A stretch of 64,000 bases of DNA from JALZKA01 sp963725035 (GCA_963725035.1 CAVRWX010000011.1:1-64000); one strand, 5' to 3'; shown: positions 53,608-62,634, numbered from the stretch's first letter. A program made the numbers and translations. The notes: generated by a model not told the origin, from the letters alone.

Positions 53608-54482
53608 AGGAAGTCCTTTTTGACGTAGCGGAGGCGCTACTGATCCCCGTCCTGGTGGGGATGCTCATTGCGCTCGCCCTCGTGCTTTTCGAGTTCGGCG
53701 GGCTGATCGCCGAGCTGATCAGGCGGCGCGGGCGCAGCCGGGTCAAGCTGGATCAGGCGATCACCAGCGCCGGCGCAGCCCTCAGCGCGGGCGATTCGGG
53801 CCGCGCTTACCTGGAGCTCGGCAAGATCGCCAACAGCAAGTCGATGCGAAGCGTCATGGGCTCCATCGTCGAACATCGCTCCGCCGCGAACGGCGCGGAT
53901 CGCATCGCGAAGGACCTGGCAGAGTTCGATTACTCCTCCGTCCGCAGGCTCGAGCGCACCCGCATCCTCGTTCGCGTCGGTCCCGCGCTGGGTCTGATGG
54001 GAACGCTGATCCCGCTCTCGCCGGCCCTTGCCGGTCTCGCCGAGGGCGACGTCGAGACGCTCGCGGACAACCTCCGCGTCGCATTCAGTGTCACGGTCGC
54101 CGGCCTCTTGGTCGGCGCGATCGCATACGGCATCTCGCTTGTGCGTGACCGCCTGTACGGCCAGGACTTCTCCGACCTCGAGTACATCGCGGCGGCACTT
54201 GCGCCCGGGGCGATCATCCCGCGCGCAACCGCAACTTCAACACAAGCGGCCGCACCCGGGGGGGCCACACCGAACGCGGTTTCGCCCGAGGCCGCAACTC
54301 GTGCACCCACGGCACCCGCCGCTCCTGCGCCGGCCACCCAGGCAACTCAGGTCGCGCCGTCCGCGCCCGCGCCGGCCGCACCCGCCCAACCCGCGGCACC
54401 CGCCCAACCCGCCGCGCCTACGCAGCCCACGCAACCCGCGCAGCCTCAACCGCCGCCTCAGCAGCCGGACGGGAGCACCTAG
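53598..54482 (+). CDS. MotA/TolQ/ExbB proton-channel family protein
   Basis: 294 residues from ATG 53598. Helix 1 LLIPVLVGMLIALALVLFEF, a cytoplasmic helical segment with KIANSKSMRSVMGSIVEHRS, then the signature RILVRVGPALGLMGTLIPLS (TM2) and LRVAFSVTVAGLLVGAIAYG (TM3), as in TolQ/ExbB. From about residue 205 there is a long Pro/Ala/Gln-rich tail (APAPAAPAQPAAPAQPAAPT), unusual in the family and possibly cell-wall spanning. It should use the proton (or sodium) gradient to power a partner. The partner here would be the DUF2149 protein three bases downstream, in the ExbD position. Confidence 0.87.
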   Translation: MEVEEVLFDVAEALLIPVLVGMLIALALVLFEFGGLIAELIRRRGRSRVKLDQAITSAGAALSAGDSGRAYLELGKIANSKSMRSVMGSIVEHRSAANGADRIAKDLAEFDYSSVRRLERTRILVRVGPALGLMGTLIPLSPALAGLAEGDVETLADNLRVAFSVTVAGLLVGAIAYGISLVRDRLYGQDFSDLEYIAAALAPGAIIPRATATSTQAAAPGGATPNAVSPEAATRAPTAPAAPAPATQATQVAPSAPAPAAPAQPAAPAQPAAPTQPTQPAQPQPPPQQPDGST

Positions 54483-54485
54483 CCC

Positions 54486-54957
54486 ATGGCCGTCTCAACC
54501 CGAGCAAGAGTTCACGAGGATCGCGGCGGCGACCCGCTCGACGGTCTCGTCAACCTCTTCGACCTCGGCATCGTCCTTGCCGTCGCCTTCCTGCTCGCCG
54601 CTCTCTCGTCCGTGGACCTCGAGGAGGTCTTCACGGACCAGGAGGCGCTCCAGCAGGCTCAGGACGCGGCGGCCATCACGGCCGCTGAGGATGAGGTCGC
54701 GAACGAGGTGCAGCTCGCCCCCGGCGAGCGCGTCGTCGGCCAGGGTGAGGAGATCGGCACCGTGTACGAGCTCGACGACGGCCGCACCGTGATCGTGCGC
54801 CCCGAGGATTCCGAGCCGGTTCCGGGCGAGGGCGCTCCGGTCGTGCCCGATGACGGGACGACCACGCCGGAGGGAACGACCACGCCGGAGGGCACTACGG
54901 CCCCGGACGAGTCGACGGTGCCCCCCGACGTTCCCAGTCGAGCCCGCCACCGAGTAG
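54486..54957 (+). CDS. DUF2149 protein (ExbD-like position; one frameshift at the end)
   Basis: ATG 54486, three bases after the ExbB-like stop. The DUF2149 signature is DRGGDPLDGLVNLFDLGIVL followed by a single membrane helix (AVAFLLAALSSVDLEEVF) and a beta-rich outside part (PGERVVGQGEEIGTVYELDD, GRTVIVRPED) with a Thr/Pro/Glu-rich repeat TTTPEGTTTPEG. One base slip near 54930 gives PPDVPVEPATE with stop TAG 54955-54957; the uncorrected frame runs into the antisense hydrolase. One N-terminal helix plus an extracytoplasmic domain is the same topology as ExbD/TolR. Confidence 0.82.
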
Positions 54958-54958
54958 C

Positions 54959-55843
54959 TCAGGCCACCGCCACGGGCTCGCGCACGAAGCCGGCGACGAG
55001 GTCCGCGAGGCGCTCGGGCTGGTCCTGCATCGAGAACGTGTAGGCGTCCTCGATCCACTCCAGGCGAGCGCCCGGGATGTCGCCCGCGAGGCGCTCGGCG
55101 TGGGCCGTGGGGAAGAAGCGGTCGTCTTGGGACCAGGCGATGAGGACCGGCCGGTCGTACGAGCGGAGCCGTTCGATCGCCTCGAGCGTGAACTTCGGAT
55201 CGAAGCCCCTCATGAACCGCGCGAAGTCCTTCGCGATCGCTTTCTCGGTCAGGACGGGCCGCATGAAGGAGTCGCCCTGCAGCGGGTCGAGCTTCGACTT
55301 CATCAGCCACCCGAACGCGAACGGAGCCGATCGGAGGGGCCTGATCCGAAGCGGTGCGAACAACGGGCCCGTGAGCCAGGGAATGCGCGCCGGCGCAAGG
55401 AGGACCTTGAAGAACGTCGGCGGGAAGTTCTCGTAGGCGTCGCAGCTGGTCAGGACGACGCGGCCGGCAAGCTCGGGATGACGCCCCAGAGCGATCTGCG
55501 TCAAGCCGCCCCCGGAGTCGTTCGCGACGATTGTCGGCTGATCCAGGCCGAGAGCCTCTACCGCCTCGGCGATCATGTCCGCGATGCCGTAGGGCGAGAG
55601 GTCCGCGCCCGGAACGGGGAGCTCGTGCGACCCGAGCGGCAGATCGAGGGTCACGCAATGAAAGTCGGGGGAGAGGATGGGCACGACCTTTCGCCAGAGG
55701 TTGGCGTTCACCAGCGCGCCGTGGACGAAGACGATCGGCTCGCCCTTGCCCGCCTCGAAGACCCGCAGAGGCCCACCGCTCAACTCGAGGTCCCGCGGGG
55801 TGCCCAGGGATGAATCCCTCCAGAACTTGTTCTCGGTGCCCAT
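54959..55843 (-). CDS. Alpha/beta hydrolase (NDSGG elbow)
   Basis: 294 residues from ATG 55843. The oxyanion region is EPIVFVHGALVNANLWRKVV. The nucleophile elbow reads PTIVANDSGGGLTQIALGRH; by alignment with dehalogenases (VQDWGG) the Asp of AND is in the nucleophile place, so this may be a haloalkane dehalogenase- or epoxide-hydrolase-like enzyme rather than a serine hydrolase. Later residues: RPVLIAWSQDDRFFPTAHAE (acid) and ARLEWIEDAYTFSMQDQPER, where the expected catalytic His is not obvious. It is divergently paired with the TetR gene, and twin palindromes lie between them. Confidence 0.82.
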   Translation of the reverse strand: MGTENKFWRDSSLGTPRDLELSGGPLRVFEAGKGEPIVFVHGALVNANLWRKVVPILSPDFHCVTLDLPLGSHELPVPGADLSPYGIADMIAEAVEALGLDQPTIVANDSGGGLTQIALGRHPELAGRVVLTSCDAYENFPPTFFKVLLAPARIPWLTGPLFAPLRIRPLRSAPFAFGWLMKSKLDPLQGDSFMRPVLTEKAIAKDFARFMRGFDPKFTLEAIERLRSYDRPVLIAWSQDDRFFPTAHAERLAGDIPGARLEWIEDAYTFSMQDQPERLADLVAGFVREPVAVA

Positions 55844-55863
55844 CGATCCGGCCTCCTTGGTTA

Positions 55864-55913
55864 CATACAGGGTGTATGAAGTATGCGCTGGAGAGTAACA
55901 TACAGACGGTATG
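55864..55913. promoter_or_regulatory. Twin TetR operators in the divergent promoter
   Basis: CATACAGGGTGTATG (55864-55878) and CATACAGACGGTATG (55899-55913) are both CATAC-N5-GTATG palindromes, centres 35 bp apart. They sit between the hydrolase start (55843, -) and the regulator start (55947, +). The TetR protein most likely binds both sites and represses both genes. Confidence 0.82.
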
Positions 55914-55946
55914 TATGTGTGAGGGGCCGCACACCTGGAGGCGCGC

Positions 55947-56556
55947 GTGAGCGCCGAAGCGCCGGCCGGGCGTCAAGCCGCGCGCTCCGAGGCGACCCGA
56001 GCGAAGCTGATCGAGGTGGGGATCGAGCTCTTCTCCGAGCGCGGATACGCCGATGTCGGCACCGAGGAGATCGTCGACCGTGCGGCGGTCACCCGCGGCG
56101 CGCTGTATCACCACTTCGGGGACAAGCGCGACCTCTTCCGCGCCGTCCACGAGGAGCTCGAGCAGCGGATCGTGGCCGGGATCGGCACTGCGCTGGAGGC
56201 AGATCCGCGCGAGGACCCGCTCGAGGCGCTCGAGGTTGCGGCGGGCGCTGTCCTCGACGTCGCGCTCGACTCGAAGATCGCCAGGGTGACCCTGATCGAT
56301 GCGCCCGTCGGTCCTCGGCTGGGAGGAATGGCGCGAGATCGACGTCCGCTACGGCCTCGGGCTCACCGAGGCGGTCCTGAACGCCGCGATCGAAAGTGGG
56401 CGGATCGCGAAGCAGCCGGTGCGGCCCTTGGCCCACCTCCTGGTGGCCGCGGTCGGCGAGGCGGCGATCATGGTCGCGACCGCGGATGACCCCAAGCAGG
56501 CGCGCAAGGACGTCGAGCCGGCCATGCGCTCGCTGCTCTACGGGCTCGCGGCCTAA
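55947..56556 (+). CDS. TetR-family transcriptional regulator (one frameshift)
   Basis: GTG 55947. The N-terminal DNA-binding domain is TRAKLIEVGIELFSERGYAD, VGTEEIVDRAAVTRGALYHH, FGDKRDLFRAVHEELEQRIV. A one-base slip near 56300 (in LIDAPVGPRL) must be corrected to continue VLGWEEWREIDVRYGLGLTE and LLVAAVGEAAIMVATADDPK to the end (LLYGLAA, stop 56554-56556). Repaired length is about 202 residues, normal for TetR. It probably controls the divergent alpha/beta hydrolase through the CATAC-N5-GTATG pair. Confidence 0.86.
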
Positions 56557-56599
56557 ACCGGCGGGTTTCACGGGCCGCTATCGCGGTACGTTGGGGGCG

Positions 56600-56884
56600 A
56601 TGACGCGCGTTGAAGCCAGGGCGGCGATGATCAAGAAGATCCGCGAGCATTATGCGGATCTGGGAATCCCCCTCGACGACCTCTCGGACCGCCAGATCGA
56701 GCTGGGCGTCCGCCAGCTGGCCGCGGCCGCCCGCGAGTCGGGCATGTCAAAGGAAGAGGCCCAGGAAGCGATGCGCAAGGCCGTCGTGAACGCGAAGAAG
56801 ACCGAGCCGGCCGGCGACTCGGACGAAAGCGCTCAGGCCGTCCGGCGAACTTTGCATGGAAAGCACCTAACTCACCGAGAGTAG
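56600..56884 (+). CDS. Hypothetical helical protein with a repeat-derived C-terminus
   Basis: 94 residues from ATG 56600, immediately after GGGGGCG. Helical and charged: MTRVEARAAMIKKIREHYAD, LDDLSDRQIELGVRQLAAAA, MSKEEAQEAMRKAVVNAKKT. No known domain recognised. The last residues (RTLHGKHLTHRE) and the stop codon are supplied by the dispersed repeat starting at 56849, so the ancestral end lay elsewhere. Confidence 0.6.
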   Translation: MTRVEARAAMIKKIREHYADLGIPLDDLSDRQIELGVRQLAAAARESGMSKEEAQEAMRKAVVNAKKTEPAGDSDESAQAVRRTLHGKHLTHRE

Positions 56885-56939
56885 GAATTTCCACGATATG
56901 CGTGGGAATTCCACCTCTCGGCGCGCCGCGAACCCTTGC
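56849..56939 (+). repeat. Long dispersed repeat, direct copy of the 9827-9924 element
   Basis: CTTTGCATGGAAAGCACCTA is followed by ACTCACCGAGAGTAGGAATT. The palindrome GGAATTTCCAC (56884-56894) / GTGGGAATTCC (56902-56912) comes next, with CTCTCGGCGCGCCGCGAACC after it. It is in opposite orientation to the copy 47 kb away. It forms the 3' end of the upstream hypothetical gene and lies just after the stop of the acyl-CoA dehydrogenase on the other strand. Confidence 0.82.
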
Positions 56940-56965
56940 TGGGCGGTGGACTCCAGCCCCTGCGC

Positions 56966-58727
56966 CTACTCGTCCCCGAAGAGGGCGTAGCCGTACTTGC
57001 CGCGTTTGTAGGCGAGCTTTGCGATCGCCTTCATGCGCTCGTCGTCATTCGCCTCGATCTGGCGGAAGTTCGAGGCGACGCGCGCCGCGGCCCGCTCGCA
57101 GAACGTCTCGGCGATGTAGCGCTCCTGGCCCGAGGGCTCGACGCCCTGGTCTTCGAAGATCGCGGTCACGCGCGAGAGCACCGAGACCTGAGCGAAGATG
57201 TCGGCTGCCGCGTCGGCCAGGCGCTTCTGCTGGAACTGCGCCTCCATGATGTCCTTCTTGTGCTTTCGCAGGAGGCCTTCGGAGATGTCCCGTAGCTCCT
57301 TCACCTGCTCGGAGACCGCCTCTGCGTGCGATTCAGGCTCGGGGTGTGCCTGGCCGATCTTGTCGGGCCGTACTTCGCGCTTCACCCTGCCTCCGACGTA
57401 GTCCGCGAGCACGCCGATCGAACCGATGGGATCCGACAGCCCGATGTCGCCGAGCCCTGAGAGCTCTTCGCCGAGCGGCTTGAGGCCGGAGAGCGCGACG
57501 AAGCAGCGCATCACGTCGTTCGCGCCCTCGAAGATCGGGAAGATCCGGATATCGCGTAGGAGGCGCTCGTAGGGGTCCGTCTTCATGTACCCCTCGCCGC
57601 CGCGCAGCTGGAGCGCGCGGTTGGCCTGGTACCAGAGGAACTCGGTCCCCGAGATCTTGCATATGGCCGACTCGAGCGAGTAGTCCTCGACGCCGGCGTC
57701 TACCAGGCCGCAGGTCATGTAGGCCATGGACTCCAGGCCGAAGAGGTAGGAGACCATCCAGCCGATCTTGTCCTGGACCAGCTCGAACTCGGCGAGCGGG
57801 CGGCCGAACTGGCGGCGCTCCTGGGAGTGGTCGATCGCGAGGTCCATCAGGTACTTGGAGGCGCCGACTGCTCCGGTGCCGAGCCCGATGCGACCGTTGT
57901 TCAGGACCTGCATCGCGATCCTGAAGCCCTCGCCGGGCTCGCCGATCACGTTCTCGGCCGGGATCTTCACGTCGTTGAAGCGCAGGCGCCGCAGGTCGTT
58001 CGCGCGCAGCCCCATCGTGTCGTAGCGCTCGCCGACCTCGAAGCCCTTCATCCCCTTCTCGAGGATCAGCGCGATGTGGCGGTCCTTGCCGTCCACCTCG
58101 GCGCGGGCGAACACGGTGAGGACGTCGGCGCGCGAGCCGTTGCCGATGTAGCGCTTCTCGCCGTTCAGGACCCACGAGCCGTCGTTCTGCTGGACCGCGC
58201 GGGATTCGATGTTGTAGGCGTCGGAGCCGGCGCCCGGGCTCGGTCAGCGCGAAGGCGGCGAGCTTCTTGCCCGAGCAGAGATCCGGGAGGAAGCGCTCCT
58301 TCTGCTCGTCGGAGCCGAAGAGCGCGATCGCCTTGTAGCCGATCGACTGATGGACGCCCAGGACGATCGAGAGTGTCGCGTCGATGTGGGTGAAGGTCTC
58401 GAAGACGCGCGCGTACCCGGTCTGGGAGAGGCCCTGGCCGCCGTACTTCTCGTCCACGTAGAGGCCCAGAAGGCCGGCCTCGCCCAGGTCGCGGAGGAGC
58501 TTGTCGGGGATCCAGCGCTCGTCCTCGAACTTGCCGTAGTCCTGGCTGCCCGCGATCTCGCGCGCCGCCCGGATCAGGCCGCGGACCTTCTCCTGCTCGT
58601 CGGGGTCGGGCACGGGCCACGGGAAGACCATGTCCTCGTGGATCTCGCCGAGGAAGAGCGATTTGGAGAACGACGAGACAGCACGCTCGGGCTTGTCCTC
58701 GGTTTCTTCCTGCGTGGCGGCTTCCAT
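56966..58727 (-). CDS. Acyl-CoA dehydrogenase, long form (VLCAD-like; one frameshift)
   Basis: Starts at ATG 58727 (MEAATQEETEDKPERAVSSF). The N-terminal half (EAGLLGLYVDEKYGGQGLSQ, THIDATLSIVLGVHQSIGYK, AAFALTEPG) runs to about 58235, where one base must be removed. It then continues GSDAYNIESRAVQQNDGSWV, NGEKRYIGNGSRADVLTVFA, RQFGRPLAEFELVQDKIGWM and the catalytic region PIFEGANDVMRCFVALSGLK. A ~150-residue C-terminal extension is typical of VLCAD/ACAD9-type enzymes. Repaired length is about 586 residues. It uses FAD to make enoyl-CoA from long acyl-CoA, passing electrons to ETF. Confidence 0.9.
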
Positions 58728-58737
58728 GTTTCCGACC

Positions 58738-59967
58738 CTACACCTCAACCTCATCAGCGATGAGGCGCGCGATTGCAAGGGAAGACGTCGCGGCCGGGGA
58801 GGGTGCGTTGCGAACGTGGACGCAGCGGCCGGTTCGCGAGAGGACGAAGTCGTCGACAAGCGAGCCGTCGCGAGCCAGTGCCTGGGCGCGGATGCCCGAT
58901 GGGCCGGCGACGAAGTCCCCGGGCTCGAGCTCGGGCACGAAGCGCTGGGCCTCCCGGACGAGCGCCGATGGGCGCACCGCGTGGCGCATCTCGGTCACGC
59001 CGGCCCGCCAGTTCTGTGCGGCCATCCGCCAGGTGCCCGGCCAGGACACCGTCTGCCACAGATCGCGGGCGCGGATTCGGCCGACCTTGTAGGCGTCGCG
59101 CGCCCCGACCATGAGCGCGGTCGGGCCCAGAAGGACGTCGCCGTCGTACCCGCGAGTGAGGTGTGCGCCCAGGAAGGGCAGGTCGGGGTCGGGCACCGGG
59201 TAGATGTTCGATCGCACGAGCGACGCCCGCTCGGGGCGGAGGCGCAGGTAGCCGCCGCGGAACGGGACGATGCGCGGGTCAGCCGGGGCGCCGGCGGCCA
59301 CCGCCAGGCGGTCAGACCAGGCGCCCGCGCAGCTCACAAGCGCTCGCGCCCTTGTCGTGCCCTGAGCGTGTTCGACATCCACGCCGCCGTCGGTCTCGCG
59401 AATCGCAAGCACCTCGCAGCCCGTGGTGACGGTGCCGCCGGCCGCCGCCACATCGTCTGCGTAAGCGCGTGCCACAACCCGGAAGTCGACGGTCCCGGTG
59501 GCGGGCGAGTGGAGTGCCTCGATCCCGCGTGCATGCGGCTCGATGTCGGCGATCCCGTCCTGGCCGACCCTCTTGAGGCCCGGCACTTCGTTCGCGACGC
59601 CCCGGCGCTCCAGCTCGTCCAGGCGCGGCAGCTCATCCGGCCGGGTCGCGACGATCAGCTTGCCGCCGCGCTCGGTGGGGATGCCACGCTCGTCGCAGAA
59701 GTCGTAGAGCTCGCGCGCGCCCTCGACGCACAGGCGTGCCTTGAGCGAGCCCGGGGTGTAGTAGATGCCCGCGTGGATGACCCCGGAGGAGCGCCCGGTC
59801 TGGTGCGTTCCGATCTCCGGCTCGCGCTCCACGACGGCGATTCGGATGCCGTCGTGGCGGAGCGAAAGCTCGCGCGCGGTCGCGAGGCCCACGATCCCAG
59901 CGCCGACAACGACCACGTCGGCCTCGCCGGGAGGGCTCATTTGCAGGGGTTTTTGGGACTCGACCAT
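58738..59967 (-). CDS. FAD-dependent oxidoreductase, L-2-hydroxyglutarate oxidase-like
   Basis: About 409 residues from ATG 59967 (ATG 59940 is an alternative; the longer frame to 60246 overlaps the opposite gene). FAD Rossmann motif ADVVVVGAGIVGLATARELS, then the DAO-fold block THQTGRSSGVIHAGIYYTPG, typical of LhgO, SLKARLCVEGARELYDFCDE, a GCEVLAIRETDGGVDVEHAQ strand and C-terminal GPSGIRAQALARDGSLVDDF. It oxidises L-2-hydroxyglutarate to 2-oxoglutarate, probably reducing quinone. It lies next to the acyl-CoA dehydrogenase on the same strand, 10 bp upstream. Confidence 0.9.
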   Translation of the reverse strand: MVESQKPLQMSPPGEADVVVVGAGIVGLATARELSLRHDGIRIAVVEREPEIGTHQTGRSSGVIHAGIYYTPGSLKARLCVEGARELYDFCDERGIPTERGGKLIVATRPDELPRLDELERRGVANEVPGLKRVGQDGIADIEPHARGIEALHSPATGTVDFRVVARAYADDVAAAGGTVTTGCEVLAIRETDGGVDVEHAQGTTRARALVSCAGAWSDRLAVAAGAPADPRIVPFRGGYLRLRPERASLVRSNIYPVPDPDLPFLGAHLTRGYDGDVLLGPTALMVGARDAYKVGRIRARDLWQTVSWPGTWRMAAQNWRAGVTEMRHAVRPSALVREAQRFVPELEPGDFVAGPSGIRAQALARDGSLVDDFVLSRTGRCVHVRNAPSPAATSSLAIARLIADEVEV

Positions 59968-60041
59968 GGGGCGAAACGTTGTGGTGAAGCTCTGGACACC
60001 TGGACAAGCACCAAACGCCTTCCAGGGACGATATTTCCACC

Positions 60042-60785
60042 ATGAACGGCGAACGTCGTCAGATCGTTGCTTTCGGTGGTGGCGGCTTCTCCATGGAGCG
60101 CGGCAATCCGCTTCTGGACGACTACGTCCTTGGCCTGACGGGAAAGCCGCGCCCGCGCGTTTGCTTCCTGCCGACTGCCTCTGGCGACGCCGACCACTAC
60201 GTCGTGCGCTTCTACCAGGAGTTCGCGAAGGAGCGGGCGGACGCATCGCACCTCACGTTCTTCCGGCGCGATCGCGCGATCCCTTGCGTGCGCGAGCACC
60301 TCCTCTCCCAGGACCTGATCTACGTCGGCGGCGGCAGCCTGGTCAGCCTGCTCGGCGTCTGGAAGGCGCACGGGATCGATCAGATCATGCGCGAGGCGTG
60401 GGAGGCGGGAGTCGTCCTTTGTGGGCTCTCGGCGGGAGCGCTCTGCTGGTTCAGCGATTCGATCACGGCCTACTACGACGCTCCCGAGCGGGTGGAGGGC
60501 ATGGGCTTCCTGCCGTGGAGTTTCACCGCTCACTACGACTCAGAGCCCGAGCGGCGCGACGAGTTCCACCGCCTCTTGTGCGGGGGCATGCGCCCGGGAT
60601 ATGCCGCCGACGACGGCGCGGCGCTCCACTTCCGCGGCACGGAGCTCCACAAGGTCGTCTCCTCGCGCCCGGCGGCGGGTGCCGCGGAGCTTCGCTGCGG
60701 GCCGCTCGGCATCGAGGAGCGCCGGTTGCCGGTGGACTACCTCGCCGAGCCCGCGATGACCGGCGCTGGTCGCGGTCTGACGTGA
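60042..60785 (+). CDS. Peptidase E-like (S51 family) protein, paralogue 1
   Basis: 247 residues. QIVAFGGGGFSMERGNPLLD, KPRPRVCFLPTASGDADHYV, LIYVGGGSLVSLLGVWKAHG, nucleophile CGLSAGALCWFSDSITAYYD (Ser in LSAGA) and a GMRPGYAADDGAALHFRG end region. S51 dipeptidases cleave Asp-X dipeptides; relatives include cyanophycinases. Its stop overlaps the next start (GTGA), making a tandem pair of paralogues. Confidence 0.92.
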   Translation: MNGERRQIVAFGGGGFSMERGNPLLDDYVLGLTGKPRPRVCFLPTASGDADHYVVRFYQEFAKERADASHLTFFRRDRAIPCVREHLLSQDLIYVGGGSLVSLLGVWKAHGIDQIMREAWEAGVVLCGLSAGALCWFSDSITAYYDAPERVEGMGFLPWSFTAHYDSEPERRDEFHRLLCGGMRPGYAADDGAALHFRGTELHKVVSSRPAAGAAELRCGPLGIEERRLPVDYLAEPAMTGAGRGLT

Positions 60786-61583
60786 GCGATCCGCCGCGGA
60801 CCCCGCGAGTCGTCGCGCTTGGCGGCCATGAGTTCCGCTCGCACCCAGCCGAGCGCGCGGTTGTTCGCCACCTGCTGGAGCTGACGCACGTCCCCAACCC
60901 GCGCGTCTGCCTGCTCCCGACGGCCAGCGGGGACCCGCAGGAGTCGATCACCAACTTCTACGCCGTGCTCGATCGCTTCGACTGCCGTCCCACCCACGTC
61001 TCTCTCTTCCGGATGGAGCGCGAGTGGGTGAACCTCCGGGAGCACCTTCTCGAGCAGGACCTGATCTATGCCGCCGGCGGTTCGATGCTGAACCTGATCG
61101 CGATCTGGCGCGCGCACGGCCTTGCCGAGATCATGCGCGAGGCCTGGGAGGCGGGCGTCCTCCTGGCCGGACAGAGCGCCGGCGCGATGTGCTGGTTCGA
61201 ACATGGGATCACGTCGTCGGCGGGCGAGCCGCGAAGGGCCGACGGGCTCGGCCTCCTGCCTGGCACGCTGTGCGTCCACTACGCGCGCGATCCCGAACGG
61301 CGCACCTGCCTTCTGGCCGAGGTCGAGGACGGGCTGCCCGCGGGCTACGGCATCGACGACGGCGCCGGGCTCCTGTTCGAGGGCACTCGCCCCGTCGAGG
61401 CATTCGCCGGCCGCCGCGGCGCGCGCGTCGTGCGGGTCGAACCCGGGCCCGACGGACGCGCGCGAGATGGCACTCCAGCCGATCCCTCTGCGCCCGGAGC
61501 TCGCGCCCGTCGAAGATCCCGCGATTGCGGAGATGCGGGAGCTACGATCGCGCCAGTGGCGCTCCCGCTCAAGCCTCCGATAA
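60782..61583 (+). CDS. Peptidase E-like (S51 family) protein, paralogue 2 (frameshift near the end)
   Basis: GTG 60782, overlapping paralogue 1 by 4 bp. TPRVVALGGHEFRSHPAERA, NPRVCLLPTASGDPQESITN, LIYAAGGSMLNLIAIWRAHG, nucleophile AGQSAGAMCWFEHGITSSAG, GYGIDDGAGLLFEGTRPVEA. Catalytic residues are kept, so both copies should be active, perhaps on different substrates. Near 61465 the frame probably slips; the other frame gives AREMALQPIPLRPELAPVED and ends at 61583. Without the slip the frame runs straight into the DNA ligase, which otherwise starts at GTG 61556. Confidence 0.85.
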
Positions 61584-62512
61584 AGCCGCAGCTCGCGCTG
61601 TCGAGAAAAGAGCTGCCGGAGGGCGAGGGCTGGGCTTACGAGCCGAAGTGGGACGGCTTCCGCGCTCTCGCCTTCGTCGACGGCGACAAGGTCTTCGTCC
61701 AGAGCCGAGGGGGGAAGCCGCTACATCGCTACTTCCCGGAGCTCGACTTCCCCAAGGGCCAGTACATCCTGGACGGAGAGCTCGTGATCCTCGACTCCGA
61801 CGGCAAAGAGGTGTTCGACGCGCTTCAGAACCGGATCCATCCAGCCGAGTCGCGGATCAACCGCCTCGCGGAGGAGACGCCTGCCATCTTCCGAGCCTTC
61901 GACATCCTCGCTGTCGGCAAGAAGAACGCGACGAAGTTCACGCTGACTGAGCGTCGCGAAGCGCTCGAGGGCCTCATCGAGGGCTGGGACTCGCCAGGCT
62001 CCGTCGAGCTGACGCCGCTCACCAAGGACCCGGCCGAGGCCGAGCCTTGGCTCCAGGGCGGCGAGGGAGTGATCGCGAAGGAGCTCGACTCGACCTACAA
62101 GCCGGGCGAGCGCAAGGGCATGGTGAAGATCAAGCGCGTGCGAACGGCCGACGTCGTCGTGGTCGGCTGGCGCCCGGGCAAGGAGGAGAACACCGTCGGC
62201 GCGCTCATCCTGGGCGTCTACGACGGCGACAACCTGCGGGTGGTCGGCCACACCTCGGGCCTCACCGCCAAGCGCAAGCGCGAGCTGATCGAAGAGCTGG
62301 CTCCGTATGAGACCGGCGAGCGGGGATCGGGCGACCCGAGCCGCTGGACCGGCGGGCGCGACCTCGAATGGGTGAACCTGCGCCCGGAGCTCGTGGTCGA
62401 GATCACCTTCGACCACGTCTCGGCGAACCGCATCCGCCACGGCGCGAAGCTGGTGCGCTGGCGCGACGACAAGGACCCGCGCGAGTGCACCTTCGACCAG
62501 CTGGAGCAGTAG
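61556..62512 (+). CDS. ATP-dependent DNA ligase (LigC type)
   Basis: 318 residues from GTG 61556 (VALPLKPPIKPQLALSRKEL). The nucleotidyl-transfer motif I is AYEPKWDGFRALAF with the adenylated Lys at residue 31. Motif III is IFRAFDILAVGKKN, motif IV GGEGVIAKELDSTYKPGERK, motif V MVKIKRVRTADVVVVGWRPG, then an OB-fold (LILGVYDGDNLRVVGHTSGL). The size and absence of other domains match actinobacterial LigC. A LigD-type polymerase gene lies 0.6 kb away, suggesting an NHEJ or excision-repair locus. No Ku gene is in the window. Confidence 0.93.
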   Translation: MALPLKPPIKPQLALSRKELPEGEGWAYEPKWDGFRALAFVDGDKVFVQSRGGKPLHRYFPELDFPKGQYILDGELVILDSDGKEVFDALQNRIHPAESRINRLAEETPAIFRAFDILAVGKKNATKFTLTERREALEGLIEGWDSPGSVELTPLTKDPAEAEPWLQGGEGVIAKELDSTYKPGERKGMVKIKRVRTADVVVVGWRPGKEENTVGALILGVYDGDNLRVVGHTSGLTAKRKRELIEELAPYETGERGSGDPSRWTGGRDLEWVNLRPELVVEITFDHVSANRIRHGAKLVRWRDDKDPRECTFDQLEQ

Positions 62513-62513
62513 C

Positions 62514-62556
62514 GGGGACAGAGCTCACGCGTGGGGTCTGACCCCAGCGGGGTCGA
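62514..62556. repeat. GGGGACAG..CTCACGC / GGTCTGACCCC repeat, copy 2
   Basis: GGGGACAGAGCTCACGCGTG then GGGTCTGACCCCAGCGGGG. It shares the block order of 34258-34304 (ACAGxxCTCACGCG, then GTCTGACCCC). It lies directly after the ligase stop. Confidence 0.6.
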
Positions 62557-62567
62557 CCCGACGACAA

Positions 62568-62626
62568 CCGGCCGCCCCTAAGGAGCGGCCGGCAGCCTTA
62601 CGTCAGGGCGGGCCTTGACGGCCCGC
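62568..62626. terminator. Two GC-rich hairpins between convergent genes
   Basis: CCGGCCGC (62568-62575) pairs with GCGGCCGG (62585-62592). GCGGGCC (62608-62614) pairs with GGCCCGC (62620-62626), followed by TTTG. This lies between the ligase stop and the lipoprotein stop on the other strand (62635). Probable terminators. Confidence 0.6.
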
Positions 62627-62634
62627 TTTGCGGC

